Shown: one piece after another, positions 35,070 to 44,697 of the stretch
Position numbering within the stretch: position 1 is the stretch's first letter
How the letters are laid out: each line of letters starts with the position of its first letter
Assembly: GCA_938041335.1 (NCBI GenBank)
Contig: CALIAF010000026.1
Location: forward strand, 1 to 64,000
Length of the DNA stretch: 64,000 bases
Direction: 5' to 3'
Source: an uncultured Ulvibacter sp.
Lineage (GTDB): Bacteria; Bacteroidota; Bacteroidia; Flavobacteriales; Flavobacteriaceae
Made by a program: the position numbers and the translations under genes
Notes under the pieces: generated by a model
Told to the model about the DNA's origin: nothing
What the model saw: only the letters and a program-made list of their open reading frames with translations
Database searches by the model: none

Positions 35070-36380
35070 CTACAAGACTTTAGAAGTAAACTGCTTTAGC
35101 TTCCCTCGATTTGCTCTATCCAATACAGCGACTTTCTTAAAAGTAACCGTCAATCCTTCTTCAAGATAGGTAACCACCGCTTCTTTTATTTTTTGTTTTT
35201 CAGCATCTGTAAGGACAGTATCTGCCGCGTAAGTGATTTCAAAATGGTCCAGAGCGGTCTGTTCAATAATAAACTCCTTGACATTGCCATCATCTTCAAT
35301 GACGCTTTTAGTAACATAATAAAACGTCAATCCAGGCACTTGTTTTCCGCTTGGTAATTTTGCAACATCGTTTGTTCTACCCACTAATTTTTCTAGTATT
35401 GGTTTTTTTGCTGTGCTTGATTTTGCAATAATCCCATTATCTCCTATGTCGTATCTAATCATTGGATGTGCTTTGTTATAAAGCGTTGTAATAATGATAC
35501 GCCCGGGCATTCCGTTAAGAACTGGCAGGTTCTTATCATCTAAAATTTCTACAAATAGCGTTTCACTGTTTAAGACAAATTCGCCTTTTTGGTTTTCAAA
35601 AGCGATGAGGTCGAGCTCACTGGCGCCATACTCGTTGTAGACGGGAATCCCAAAGGTGGTTTCCATTAATTGTTTGTCTGTATCATAAAGCATTTCGCTA
35701 GTCACAATGCAGCAAGTTAGTGTAGGGCAGACTTGTTTTAAGTTGATCCCTTTCTTTTTGAGATACTTGGCAAATAGTACTATTGAACTCGTATATCCGT
35801 TGATATACTCAAAGGGTTTTTGCTCAAATACGGTTAAAAAAGCAGCTAACTTTTCATCAGACAAGTCAAAAATAGGAAAGCGATATCTGTTGCTCAATTT
35901 GTCTTTTAGTCGTTCTTTTTGATAGCCCATTGTATCCAATGGAATCCCATAAAATCGAGCCTGCAGCGAGGTGTTAAAATCAATCCCGTGCCAAGCAAAG
36001 CGATTCATTATTTGTGCCCAAGTACATGCGTGACACATTTTATCTTTAGCAAAAACAAAAGGGTGACCACTACTTCCAGAGGTTTTATTTACGTATACGT
36101 TTTTTGTAGAAAAGCCCTGTGATAATCTTTCTGCTAATGGTTTTTGAAGGTCCGCCTTGGTCATTACAGGTACTTCATTCCAGCTTCTGAAATGTGAAAG
36201 GCCTGTAAAATTCTTATAAAAAGTTGAATTCTTAAGATGGTGCTCAACTATTTCTTTCTGCCGTTTTGAGATAAAATCTGGGTAATCAGTATCACTAATT
36301 GCTTGAATTGCTTGTAGCCGCTTTTTAGCCTCCGCTATAGGAAAGCCTTTTAGTTTTAGCGTGGTTTCAAAGAGGTTCAA
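35070..36380 (-). CDS. CapK/PaaK-like adenylate-forming enzyme
   Basis: The 436-residue protein belongs to the phenylacetate-CoA ligase-like branch of adenylate-forming enzymes. The phosphate loop is TSGSSGHPF (about 106-114), and YNEYGASELD and MIRYDIGDNG follow. In capsule and exopolysaccharide loci such CapK proteins are common, perhaps activating an acyl group that decorates the polymer; the true reaction is not established. It is the last gene of the polysaccharide locus, 150 bp after the GT2 gene. No in-frame ATG precedes the conserved start, so TTG 36380 is used. TATCTTTA lies upstream and could drive it separately. Confidence 0.82.
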   Translation of the reverse strand: MNLFETTLKLKGFPIAEAKKRLQAIQAISDTDYPDFISKRQKEIVEHHLKNSTFYKNFTGLSHFRSWNEVPVMTKADLQKPLAERLSQGFSTKNVYVNKTSGSSGHPFVFAKDKMCHACTWAQIMNRFAWHGIDFNTSLQARFYGIPLDTMGYQKERLKDKLSNRYRFPIFDLSDEKLAAFLTVFEQKPFEYINGYTSSIVLFAKYLKKKGINLKQVCPTLTCCIVTSEMLYDTDKQLMETTFGIPVYNEYGASELDLIAFENQKGEFVLNSETLFVEILDDKNLPVLNGMPGRIIITTLYNKAHPMIRYDIGDNGIIAKSSTAKKPILEKLVGRTNDVAKLPSGKQVPGLTFYYVTKSVIEDDGNVKEFIIEQTALDHFEITYAADTVLTDAEKQKIKEAVVTYLEEGLTVTFKKVAVLDRANRGKLKQFTSKVL

Positions 36381-36462
36381 GATGGTATTCGTTTTAATGG
36401 CAAGGTATAAAGATATGGAGATTAGTGCAGAGTGAGTAGTTTTGTTCTAGACTATTGAATGT

Positions 36463-36536
36463 CTGAGCCTCTCGAAGGCAATGCGCTTAAGAAGGATTAA
36501 AAGTAGGCTACAAATGCATTTCGACTGCGCTCAATG
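36463..36536. repeat. Two REP-like fragments after the GT2 gene
   Basis: CTGAGCCTCTCGAAGG (36463-36478) and CATTTCGACTGCGCTCAATG (36517-36536) resemble the short GC-rich palindromic repeats (CTGAGC-x-TCGAAG type) scattered between genes in many Bacteroidota genomes. The second one contains the TGA stop codon of the glycosyltransferase gene that ends at 36531. Confidence 0.6.
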
Positions 36537-37349
36537 TGACCTTATACTTTTTATATGCCTTGGCCGCACCATAAAATACTCCCAAAAAAATTGGGCCATA
36601 CAGCAAACAGATTTTAACCAAGAATAGCCCAAATAGGTGTTATAAAAAGCAAAGTTATACTTTATTAGCTTTCCTTTGTTTGCGCTTATAGAGTCTGCTC
36701 TCACTCTATAGAACGCAAGATCTTCTTGAAGCCCTAAAGCTGGTTTATTGCTTTTTTTAATAGCCTCTAACCATACCGCCCAGTCCTGACGTTTACGAAT
36801 GTTAGGTGCAATTATTTTTCCGAGGGTTTTTGCGTTATACATTCCAGTAAGATTCCCTATATAGTTATTTTTATGTTGTTTTCTATAAGGAAGTTTAGGC
36901 AATGCCTCCACTCTTTTATGTAACAAATTTCCACTCGTATCCATATGGAGGTAGCTTGTATAACTCACATCACAAGCAGACGCTTGCATAAATGTAAGTT
37001 GTTTTTCTAGCTTTTCACTGTGCCACAGGTCATCTGCGTCCAGAAAAGCAATATAGTCGCCTGTAGCTTCTCTAGTGGCTTGATTGCGGCAATACGCAGC
37101 GCCATTGTTTTTTGAGTTTGGGAAAAATTTAATGCGCGGCTCATTTTCGACGTAGTCTAAAACAATAGCAGGACCCTTATCTGTTGAAGCGTCGTCTACA
37201 ATTAATAATTGCCAGTTTTGATAGGTTTGATCGAGTACTGACTGAATAGTTTTTGCAATAAAAGGAGCGGCATTATACAACGGCGTGATTATAGAAATCA
37301 AGGGCTGTGATGCAGTATTAATATGCTTTTTCTTCTCCTCTAATGGCAT
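36531..37349 (-). CDS. Glycosyltransferase family 2
   Basis: The 272-residue protein has a GT-A fold: ISIITPLYNAAPFIAKTIQS at about 19-38, VDDASTD, and the metal-binding DADDLWH (about 104-110). A hydrophobic C-terminal segment (about 235-260) may touch the membrane. It should add one sugar to the lipid-linked repeat unit at the cytoplasmic face. The start (ATG 37349) overlaps the end of the sugar transferase gene by 32 bp, so coupling is likely. The stop codon is supplied by a REP-like repeat, so the last few residues (about IRSH) may have been changed by its insertion. Confidence 0.88.
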   Translation of the reverse strand: MPLEEKKKHINTASQPLISIITPLYNAAPFIAKTIQSVLDQTYQNWQLLIVDDASTDKGPAIVLDYVENEPRIKFFPNSKNNGAAYCRNQATREATGDYIAFLDADDLWHSEKLEKQLTFMQASACDVSYTSYLHMDTSGNLLHKRVEALPKLPYRKQHKNNYIGNLTGMYNAKTLGKIIAPNIRKRQDWAVWLEAIKKSNKPALGLQEDLAFYRVRADSISANKGKLIKYNFAFYNTYLGYSWLKSVCCMAQFFWEYFMVRPRHIKSIRSH

Positions 37350-38673
37350 TAAAAATGGTTTTAAAAACTACTTTAAGGTCTAAAAATAAAGACCAGTTTT
37401 CTAAATAAAAGATGTCATACTTTACGCGATTAATGATGTCATTATCGGTTTCTACTTCACCACGATACCCACTCACTTGTGCAAGACCAGTAATACCAGG
37501 CTTAATAAAATGACGCACCATAAATTTATCTATGCGCTCTGCATACATATGCGTATGACTTACCATATGAGGGCGAGGTCCCACAACAGACATATCCCCT
37601 TTAAGTACGTTAATAAATTGTGGCAACTCATCCATACTTGTTTTGCGAATTATCCTTCCTACTCTAGTAACTCGCTCATCCTCTTTGGTTGCTTGATATA
37701 AATGCGCATCTGGACTAGGTGTCATACTCCTAAATTTGTAGCAATAAAACTCCTTATAATCTAGGCCATTACGACGCTGTTTAAAAAACACAGGCCCTTT
37801 AGATTCTAGCTTAATTATAATCCCCAAAAGTGGTGTAAGCCACGATAGCACAAACACAATTACGCCAAGGGACATAACAATATCAAATGTGCGTTTTATA
37901 AACTTATTAAGCGCTTCATCCATTGGTATTTTACGCATAGATAAAATAGGCAAGAACCCGTAGTAAGTGAAGTCTAATTTTTTAGTGTAGATCTCTTTAT
38001 TATCGGGCAAAAACTTAAGCACCTTAAGGTTGTTGTCTGCAAAGTCAATAATTTTATCTAAGTTTTGGTTAGAGGTCTCCCCTATAGAAACATAAATCTC
38101 ATCTATATTATTTTCTAAAATAAATGAAAATGTGTCTTCTAAAGTTTCCTTTTGATCCCCTTTAAGGTTAAAGGTTTTATGCAGTTCATACCCATATTCT
38201 GGGTTTGTTGTAAAAAATTTTCGGAGTTGTTCTGTCTTACTATTTAGCCCAAAAATCACAACCCTTCTTTGGTTACCGTTTAGAACCTTTCTATACTTTT
38301 TTAACAGAAAGAAAATGGCAAATTTAGCAATACTTATGCCTAAGATTACCCAAAGCACATAGATGACAATTTTCCAAGGGTCTTTAGTAATCTGATTGTA
38401 AAAGCCAAAAAAGGCAAAGACGATTAAAAAGAAAATAACGCCTTGTTTTGCTAATGAAGATAGTATTTTCTGTACGTGTGTAAAGCGATATACTTCGTAA
38501 AAATTCATTTTAATAGATAATACAATCCAGGCTAACGAAACAAAAATGATATAGTTTAAGAAGATAAATTTATCTTCAAAAAACGGCGAAGCAAGCACAT
38601 GAATGATGCTAAGATCAATCGCATAATTGATAGGAGTGATGAATCCAGAATATCGCCCTGTTTTAAATATCAT
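37318..38673 (-). CDS. Polyprenyl glycosylphosphotransferase (initiating sugar transferase)
   Basis: The 451-residue protein has about four N-terminal membrane helices (10-115), a Rossmann-like middle domain (about 135-250) and a C-terminal bacterial sugar transferase domain (from about 255) with FKQRRNGLDYKEFYCYKFRSM, the TSMDELPQFINVLKGDMSVVG core and GPRPH, then PGITGLAQVSGYRG. WcaJ-like enzymes of this kind move a sugar-1-phosphate (often glucose) from a UDP-sugar to undecaprenyl phosphate, starting each repeat unit. It is late in the operon but indispensable for it. It lies 2 bp after the UDP-glucuronate decarboxylase gene. Confidence 0.93.
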   Translation of the reverse strand: MIFKTGRYSGFITPINYAIDLSIIHVLASPFFEDKFIFLNYIIFVSLAWIVLSIKMNFYEVYRFTHVQKILSSLAKQGVIFFLIVFAFFGFYNQITKDPWKIVIYVLWVILGISIAKFAIFFLLKKYRKVLNGNQRRVVIFGLNSKTEQLRKFFTTNPEYGYELHKTFNLKGDQKETLEDTFSFILENNIDEIYVSIGETSNQNLDKIIDFADNNLKVLKFLPDNKEIYTKKLDFTYYGFLPILSMRKIPMDEALNKFIKRTFDIVMSLGVIVFVLSWLTPLLGIIIKLESKGPVFFKQRRNGLDYKEFYCYKFRSMTPSPDAHLYQATKEDERVTRVGRIIRKTSMDELPQFINVLKGDMSVVGPRPHMVSHTHMYAERIDKFMVRHFIKPGITGLAQVSGYRGEVETDNDIINRVKYDIFYLENWSLFLDLKVVFKTIFNAIRGEEKAY

Positions 38674-38675
38674 AC

Positions 38676-39662
38676 CTAGTTAATGTGCTTTGAAAAATCT
38701 TTGTGTTCACTTCTATTTAATTCTTCTTGAGAAAGACTTTTAAAATACTCGTAGGTCTTTTGCATACCTACAGCCCTACTTGTTTGTGGTTGCCACCCCA
38801 GAATTTCTTTTGCCTTGCTTATGTCTGGACGACGCTGCATTGGGTCGTCTTTAGGCAAAGGTTTATATATTATTTTTTGATCCGTTCCGGTGAGCTTTAT
38901 AATCTCTTCTGCAAAGTCTTTAATGGTTATCTCGTCTGGATTTCCAATATTCACTGGATAGTTATAATCACTCATAAGCAAACGATACAATCCATCTACC
39001 TCATCATCAACATAACAAAAAGAGCGCGTTTGCATCCCGTCTCCAAACACAGTAAGGTCTTCACCCCTCAAGGCTTGACCAATAAAAGCAGGAATCACAC
39101 GACCGTCATTGAGTCTCATTCTTGGGCCATAGGTGTTAAAAATTCTAGCGATTCTAGTATCAATGCCATGAAAACGGTGATAGGCCATGGTGATAGATTC
39201 TTGAAAGCGCTTTGCCTCATCATATACGCCTCTGGGCCCTATGGTGTTTACGTGCCCGTAATACTCTTCTGTTTGTGGGTGTTCTTTAGGGTCTCCATAC
39301 ACTTCTGAGGTAGAAGCAATCATAAACCTGGCTTCTTTTACTCGGGCTAAACCAAGTAAATTATGCGTTCCCAATGACCCTACCTTTAGTGTTTGAATAG
39401 GGATCTTTAGATAATCAATAGGACTTGCTGGTGATGCAAAATGTAAAATGTAATCAAGTTTACCGGGAACATGCACAAACTTCGTGACGTCATGATGATA
39501 AAAATCAAAATCTGGAAGTTTAAACAAGTGTTCAATGTTTTTAAGATCTCCCGTGATTAAATTATCCATGCCGATAACGGCAAACCCTTCTGCGATAAAC
39601 TTATCACATAAATGAGATCCTAAAAATCCTGCGGCTCCGGTTATGAGTACTCTTTTTTTCAT
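38676..39662 (-). CDS. uxs: UDP-glucuronate decarboxylase (UDP-xylose synthase)
   Basis: The 328-residue protein is an extended [15 protein letters not shown] at residues 9-20, [10 protein letters not shown] with the Ser, and YDEAKRFQE with the catalytic Tyr-Lys (about 147-155). [19 protein letters not shown] and [11 protein letters not shown] are typical of UXS enzymes. It converts UDP-glucuronate to UDP-xylose with bound NAD. The gene directly upstream encodes UDP-glucose dehydrogenase, which makes its substrate (gap 18 bp). Together they imply xylose, and possibly glucuronate, in the exopolysaccharide. Confidence 0.94.
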   Translation of the reverse strand: MKKRVLITGAAGFLGSHLCDKFIAEGFAVIGMDNLITGDLKNIEHLFKLPDFDFYHHDVTKFVHVPGKLDYILHFASPASPIDYLKIPIQTLKVGSLGTHNLLGLARVKEARFMIASTSEVYGDPKEHPQTEEYYGHVNTIGPRGVYDEAKRFQESITMAYHRFHGIDTRIARIFNTYGPRMRLNDGRVIPAFIGQALRGEDLTVFGDGMQTRSFCYVDDEVDGLYRLLMSDYNYPVNIGNPDEITIKDFAEEIIKLTGTDQKIIYKPLPKDDPMQRRPDISKAKEILGWQPQTSRAVGMQKTYEYFKSLSQEELNRSEHKDFSKHIN

Positions 39663-39680
39663 TGAAAATGTTTTATCGCT

Positions 39681-40979
39681 TTATCTCCCTATACTGATAT
39701 AAGTAAACCCTTCGTTTTTCATATCTTTTGTATCGTATAAATTACGTCCATCAAAAATTACAGGGTTTTTAAGGCTTGCTTTTAGTTTTTCTACATCTGG
39801 TGTTCTAAAAATACTCCACTCTGTACAAATAACAAGTGCATCTGTTCCCTCTACTGCATCATACATGGAACTTGCATACTCCAGCGTGTCACCAAATTGT
39901 TTTTTAATATTCCCCATTGCTTCTGGGTCAAAAACGCGTAATGACGCTCCTGCCGCAAGCAATCCTTTCATCATATAAATTGCCGGTGCTTCTCTAATAT
40001 CATCTGTTTCTGGCTTAAAGGCTAAACCCCAGATGGCAAACTTCATCCCCTTAATATTTCCGCCGAAATGATTTTTAATACGCGGTAATAAAATTGTTTT
40101 TTGACGCTCATTTACATCAATAACGGCATCAAGAATCTTAAAGTCATAATCCATGTCACTCCCTGCTTTCTGTAAAGCTTTTACATCTTTAGGAAAGCAA
40201 GAACCTCCATACCCAATACCCGGAAATAGAAACCGTTTTCCTATGCGCGAGTCTGTTCCCATCCCTACACGCACTTTATCAACGTCTGCCCCTACCTTTT
40301 CGCAGTAGTTAGCAATCTCGTTCATAAAGGTGATTTTAGTAGCTAAAAAGGCGTTCGCTGCGTATTTAGTAAGCTCTGCAGATTTCTCATCCATTACAAT
40401 CACAGGGTTTCCTGATCGCACAAATGGAGCGTATAATTTTTGCATAAGCGCCGTAGCTCTATCACTAGAAGAACCAATAACAATGCGTTCTGGTTTTAAA
40501 AAATCATCTACCGCAAAGCCTTCTCTTAAAAATTCTGGATTCGACACCACGTCAAAATCAGCGTTTGCATTTTGCGCAATTGTGGCCTGCACTTTTTCTG
40601 CTGTACCTACGGGCACCGTACTTTTGTCTACGATAACCTTATAGCTTTTAATCAATTTTCCTATTTCTTCTGAAACGCCAAGAACATAACTTAAATCTGC
40701 TGAGCCATCTTCATCCTCTGGTGTGGGTAAAGCCAGAAACACTATTTCGCCAAAATCTAAACCTTCTTCCAATGAAGTGGTAAATTTTAAACGATCTGCT
40801 TTTATGTTACGGTCAAACAATACATCTAGGTGCGGCTCATAAATAGGCACTTCTCCTGCGCGCATTTTTGCTACTTTGTTCTCATCAATATCTACACAAA
40901 GCACCTCGTTACCGGTCTCCGCTAAACACGTTCCGGTCACGAGCCCTACATAACCTGTTCCTACTACTGCTATTTTCAT
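39681..40979 (-). CDS. ugd: UDP-glucose 6-dehydrogenase
   Basis: The 432-residue protein has the N-terminal NAD-binding motif GTGYVGLVTGTCLAETGNEV, the linker helix, and the catalytic Cys in FPGIGYGGSCFPKDVKAL (about 250-267), followed by the C-terminal UDP-binding domain (WGLAFKPETDDIREAPA). It oxidises UDP-glucose twice to UDP-glucuronate using NAD. The product feeds UDP-xylose synthase encoded next and may also be polymerised. The start codon abuts the stop of the GT4 gene (one base shared). Length and motifs are normal. Confidence 0.96.
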   Translation of the reverse strand: MKIAVVGTGYVGLVTGTCLAETGNEVLCVDIDENKVAKMRAGEVPIYEPHLDVLFDRNIKADRLKFTTSLEEGLDFGEIVFLALPTPEDEDGSADLSYVLGVSEEIGKLIKSYKVIVDKSTVPVGTAEKVQATIAQNANADFDVVSNPEFLREGFAVDDFLKPERIVIGSSSDRATALMQKLYAPFVRSGNPVIVMDEKSAELTKYAANAFLATKITFMNEIANYCEKVGADVDKVRVGMGTDSRIGKRFLFPGIGYGGSCFPKDVKALQKAGSDMDYDFKILDAVIDVNERQKTILLPRIKNHFGGNIKGMKFAIWGLAFKPETDDIREAPAIYMMKGLLAAGASLRVFDPEAMGNIKKQFGDTLEYASSMYDAVEGTDALVICTEWSIFRTPDVEKLKASLKNPVIFDGRNLYDTKDMKNEGFTYISIGR

Positions 40980-42070
40980 TACTTATATTTCTTTTTCATT
41001 TTCTGCGCCACAAAGTTACTCATTTGAGATTCAAATTGAGCAATACTAAATCTTTCTGCATTTTCTCTAATAAGATTCGGATTAAACAAAAGAGTTTCAA
41101 ATTTTTGAATACTTTCTTCTAAGCTTTCTGGAGACAGTTCTGAGAAGAAAATACCCGTTTTATTTTCTACTATAGTCTCTAAAACACCTCCATACCCATA
41201 GGCGATGACTGGAGTACCACAAGCCTGTGCTTCTATTGGTGCGATACCAAAATCTTCTATGCCGGCATGTACAAATCCTCTGGCGCTACTTATTTGCTTA
41301 TAAACTTCTGCTGCTTCAACAAAGCCTGTAAATGAGATGTTTGATTTGGCTATTTTTTTAAGCTCGGTCAATTGACTTCCATCGCCCACTATCACTAATT
41401 TTTTACCCGTTGCGTTAAATGCTTTTACAACAACATCAAAGCGTTTGTAGGGTTCAATTCTACCAACCGCCACATAATAGTCCTCTTTGTCAATTGTTAG
41501 ATCAAAATTAGCTAAATCTACTGGAGGGTAAATAACTTCCGAATCTCTGCCGTAAGTGTTTTTTACCCAAGATTGTACAAATTTTGAATTGCTAATAATA
41601 TAATCTGGTCTTTGAGCTGCATTCACATCTGCCTTTCTCATTTGCTTTAATAGCGGAGAGACCAATGAGTGGGCTTTTCCGAAGTAAAGCGCCGCATCAT
41701 CCCATATATATTTTAAGTTTCTCGCCTGAAAATAAGAAATATGCACTTGGTGCTCAGAAGATTTTTGCACTCCTTTTGCAACTGCGTGTGATGATGAAAT
41801 AATTAAGTCTGTTTCTGGATTTACCTTGAGCCCCTTGATTAATCCCTGAAAAACAGGTAAGAGTGCACGAAACTTAGCGCCAAAATATCGCGCTGAGGTA
41901 TCATGTACCGGTATTATCTTGTTTGGGAAAATCTTTTTTAGGTCATTTTCCTGCATCACATTTGTGAGTGTGTAGCAATCGTCAAATTGAAAGGCATTCT
42001 GGAGCGATGAGATAACACGTTCTGCGCCTCCATATTTATCTAACCAGTCTACAACGAGGGCTTTTTTCAT
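40979..42070 (-). CDS. Glycosyltransferase family 4
   Basis: The 363-residue protein has the two Rossmann domains of GT-B enzymes. The N-terminal acceptor part has KYGGAERV, and the C-terminal donor part has YVAVGRIEPYKRFD and the EX7E motif in EDFGIAPIEAQACGTPVIAY. It is a retaining transferase that probably adds a hexose or similar residue to the lipid-linked repeat. It is cytoplasmic or peripheral. It lies 3 bp after the hydrolase lipoprotein gene. The donor sugar cannot be told from sequence. Confidence 0.93.
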   Translation of the reverse strand: MKKALVVDWLDKYGGAERVISSLQNAFQFDDCYTLTNVMQENDLKKIFPNKIIPVHDTSARYFGAKFRALLPVFQGLIKGLKVNPETDLIISSSHAVAKGVQKSSEHQVHISYFQARNLKYIWDDAALYFGKAHSLVSPLLKQMRKADVNAAQRPDYIISNSKFVQSWVKNTYGRDSEVIYPPVDLANFDLTIDKEDYYVAVGRIEPYKRFDVVVKAFNATGKKLVIVGDGSQLTELKKIAKSNISFTGFVEAAEVYKQISSARGFVHAGIEDFGIAPIEAQACGTPVIAYGYGGVLETIVENKTGIFFSELSPESLEESIQKFETLLFNPNLIRENAERFSIAQFESQMSNFVAQKMKKKYK

Positions 42071-42073
42071 TAT

Positions 42074-43492
42074 TTAATCATTGTAAAATGAAAAGCCAGT
42101 ACGTTGCTCATAACCATCTATAATTGCCTGTTGGTAAATGGCTAAAGAGTTTACTAATGTGTCATACATAGAAGTAATGGTGGCGTTTTTTCGGATCTGT
42201 TTTTTCCAATACTTTAATTCTCGCGGAGTAGGTTTTCTATTTAATACTTCATCGTAGTTTGAGGTAATACCCTCATTTAACGTGACATCTTCTAAAGAAG
42301 TGCCACTGGGTTCTATACTCACATTAGCTAATTTTGCAGAAAGATCTTCTCTACCGTACTTTATTTCTTCAACTAAATATTTATAGGTTTTGGCATATTC
42401 TCGATACGTAAATGTTTTCTGATTGCCCTTTTTATAGACCATTCCATATTTACATTCTGTTACTGCTTCCCATCCTTTTCCATCACATAGATGGGGTTGA
42501 TCTATTAATTCATAGACAAAGAAGGCCTTTACATAAGGTCTATTCTTTATATTACTAATAAATTTCTCTAGCCAATGGGCCTGTTCTTCTTCAGAATATA
42601 TTCTAGCTCCGTCTTTTTGATTAATTTCAGTAATCCAAATGGGCTTTTTGAAACGCTCATATAGCACATTTAACACATCCTCTCCACCTGGGTTATCATG
42701 AAACGGCTGATTAATAGTACCCGACTTTGAGTACCAATGAAAGCCCAAAATGTCGTATTCAATACCTGCTTCTTCAATTAATTGAAAGTAGCCGTATTTT
42801 GTTCTTCCTGCACTATTAATAATAGATTTTGAGGTAGGGTCTGCTTCTTTAACACCAACAGACATCCCTTTTAGGTAGGACGCCCAAACCGCAAACCGTT
42901 CTTTATTATAGTGATTTACTTTAGCCCCGGAGCTATCCTTTAGCACCATCAATTTATCTTGTTCGTTTCCTAATTCATAATACTCAAAATGACTCCCATA
43001 TTTCGTTGCAAAGCCTACTGCTAGGTTTTTACCATATTGATACGCCTGCGCAACAGTCATTTCATCAAAATTATTTTTTAACTGAAATACAGGTAGAATT
43101 TTTATGTTGGCTTTTTTTGCTTTATCTAAAAGTTCTAACCAGCGTTTCTCATCGTTTTTATACAACGTTACACTACCGTCCTCAACGGTTCTCATATTAA
43201 CCCTATAAAATGTAGATTGAAATTCTTTTAATAGATCAAGTTGTTTATCAATACTCCCTTCTCCTTTATAAGCAAGGCTTGTCATGGTGTGACCATTAAT
43301 CCCCCATATCATATCATTATCTAATGAAGGAGCTTCCGCGACTTCTGTGGTTGAACGGTTGAGTTTTGAGCGATCATCTTCCAATTTTTCAAATATAAAT
43401 TTGTCCTTGTTTACAAGGGTCCCATTAAGGTAAGAAGCATTACAACTAATAAACAAGTTTGCAAGTATTAATAATAGAAAAATCTGTTTCAT
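42074..43492 (-). CDS. Clan GH-A glycoside hydrolase-like lipoprotein with DUF4214-like tail
   Basis: The 472-residue protein has a lipoprotein signal (FISC, Cys 17), a TIM-barrel domain (about 60-355) and a helical C-terminal part (about 405-470). The barrel carries the clan GH-A pair: acid/base Glu177 in YYELGNEQDK after strand 4 and nucleophile Glu289 in PIWITEINQKDG after strand 7. The tail with YDEVLNRKPTPRELKYWKKQI resembles DUF4214 domains of surface glycan proteins. It lies inside the polysaccharide operon, overlapping the Wzy-type gene by four bases. By analogy with PslG it may trim the polymer at the surface or in the periplasm. It differs enough that I cannot assign the GH family. 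Confidence 0.75.
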   Translation of the reverse strand: MKQIFLLLILANLFISCNASYLNGTLVNKDKFIFEKLEDDRSKLNRSTTEVAEAPSLDNDMIWGINGHTMTSLAYKGEGSIDKQLDLLKEFQSTFYRVNMRTVEDGSVTLYKNDEKRWLELLDKAKKANIKILPVFQLKNNFDEMTVAQAYQYGKNLAVGFATKYGSHFEYYELGNEQDKLMVLKDSSGAKVNHYNKERFAVWASYLKGMSVGVKEADPTSKSIINSAGRTKYGYFQLIEEAGIEYDILGFHWYSKSGTINQPFHDNPGGEDVLNVLYERFKKPIWITEINQKDGARIYSEEEQAHWLEKFISNIKNRPYVKAFFVYELIDQPHLCDGKGWEAVTECKYGMVYKKGNQKTFTYREYAKTYKYLVEEIKYGREDLSAKLANVSIEPSGTSLEDVTLNEGITSNYDEVLNRKPTPRELKYWKKQIRKNATITSMYDTLVNSLAIYQQAIIDGYEQRTGFSFYND

Positions 43493-44697
43493 GAGGTGAT
43501 TTTTTTTGTGCGAAAATTGAGAAGTATAATCATTACTACAGCAAAATAATAGGCGCCAAACTGTCTATGAAATATATTTTCTATTAATAAAAATGAAAGC
43601 AATGTTACAATGTATGCCATTGCAGTATAGTTTCTAATGTTTTTAACAATTAAGATTACAAAAAGCCCGATAAGCAAGAGCAGTGGCAGTATACCATTAC
43701 CTAAAAGTACATCTATAAACTGATTGTGTGTATTAAATCGAGTGGTTACAAAATAGTTGCGGCGGCGTTCTGGAAAAACAATGTCATCATAGCAAGCTAC
43801 CAATAGATTTTTCGTTTCTCTAAAGCCCAGTCCAGCTAATACAATGTCATTATTTTCTGCAATATTTGCACTACATTCCCAAATGACAACTCTAGGCTCT
43901 TTTTCTATAAAAAGTTCTACATAATTCTTATCTGTATACTTCTGATAAGAATAGAAAAAGCGATCATTCAGGTTGCTATTAAATGTAAAAGCCGCGACCA
44001 GTAAAAGCACTAAACCTCCAAAGAAAAACCAATATGATTTTCTCTTTTGTGCATAAAATATTCTTAAAAAGAAAAGAACTATCAAGAGTAAAATAGCAAG
44101 TCTAGAAGAGATTAAAAGTAAAAATATTGCGGTAATCACGATGCTCCCAAGGTAATACCTATTGTAGACGTTATACTTCTTTCCTATTAACGATATACTT
44201 GATACAATACTTAAAACACATAATAAACCAAGATACAATCTATCAATAACCAGCACTTCATTTATTGCCGCTCCATTTGCAAATACAAATTCTCCTTGCT
44301 CCATATAAAAAAAGTATAGATGATAAAGCGATACAATGATGCACACCATTGTAGAAGCAACAATCGCTTTCTTTAGCTTCTCTTTGTCTTCTAATGGTAA
44401 GAAAAGGATAAATAACAAAAATGATCCTGCTATCTTTTTTAAAACAAAAAGTTCTTCTGAAATATTATAAAAAACGGCACTCGTGACAAATAACACAAGG
44501 GTAAAAGCTGCAAATAGTAAAGTAAGCGGGTGGGTAAATCTATTTTTTAGTTTTCCCCAATCAAATACAAAAGGGAATGCCACTAAAAGAGCAATTAGCA
44601 TAATGTTTGGAGCGGCTGTAGCATATTTATCTAAGGGCAAGATAAAGCAGAAAAACGCGCACAAGAACGGGTAAATACTTTGTAAGAGAGGTCTCAT
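43489..44697 (-). CDS. O-antigen polymerase/ligase-like membrane protein (Wzy candidate)
   Basis: The 402-residue protein has about 10-12 membrane helices and one large periplasmic loop (about 255-320). This loop and the helix after it have the Wzy/WaaL pattern: an Arg-rich stretch, then TTRFNTHNQFIDVLLGNGI with the conserved His. It would join repeat units on the periplasmic side or transfer polymer to an acceptor. It overlaps the GT2 gene upstream and the hydrolase gene downstream by four bases each. A second protein of this type is encoded at 46806-48236; which is polymerase and which is ligase cannot be told here. Confidence 0.85.
   Translation of the reverse strand: MRPLLQSIYPFLCAFFCFILPLDKYATAAPNIMLIALLVAFPFVFDWGKLKNRFTHPLTLLFAAFTLVLFVTSAVFYNISEELFVLKKIAGSFLLFILFLPLEDKEKLKKAIVASTMVCIIVSLYHLYFFYMEQGEFVFANGAAINEVLVIDRLYLGLLCVLSIVSSISLIGKKYNVYNRYYLGSIVITAIFLLLISSRLAILLLIVLFFLRIFYAQKRKSYWFFFGGLVLLLVAAFTFNSNLNDRFFYSYQKYTDKNYVELFIEKEPRVVIWECSANIAENNDIVLAGLGFRETKNLLVACYDDIVFPERRRNYFVTTRFNTHNQFIDVLLGNGILPLLLLIGLFVILIVKNIRNYTAMAYIVTLLSFLLIENIFHRQFGAYYFAVVMIILLNFRTKKITS

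Noticed and set aside
38727-39308. 193-codon open frame on the plus strand opposite the UDP-glucuronate decarboxylase
   Set aside because: It lies wholly antisense to a well-supported gene, has no recognisable domain and no promoter.
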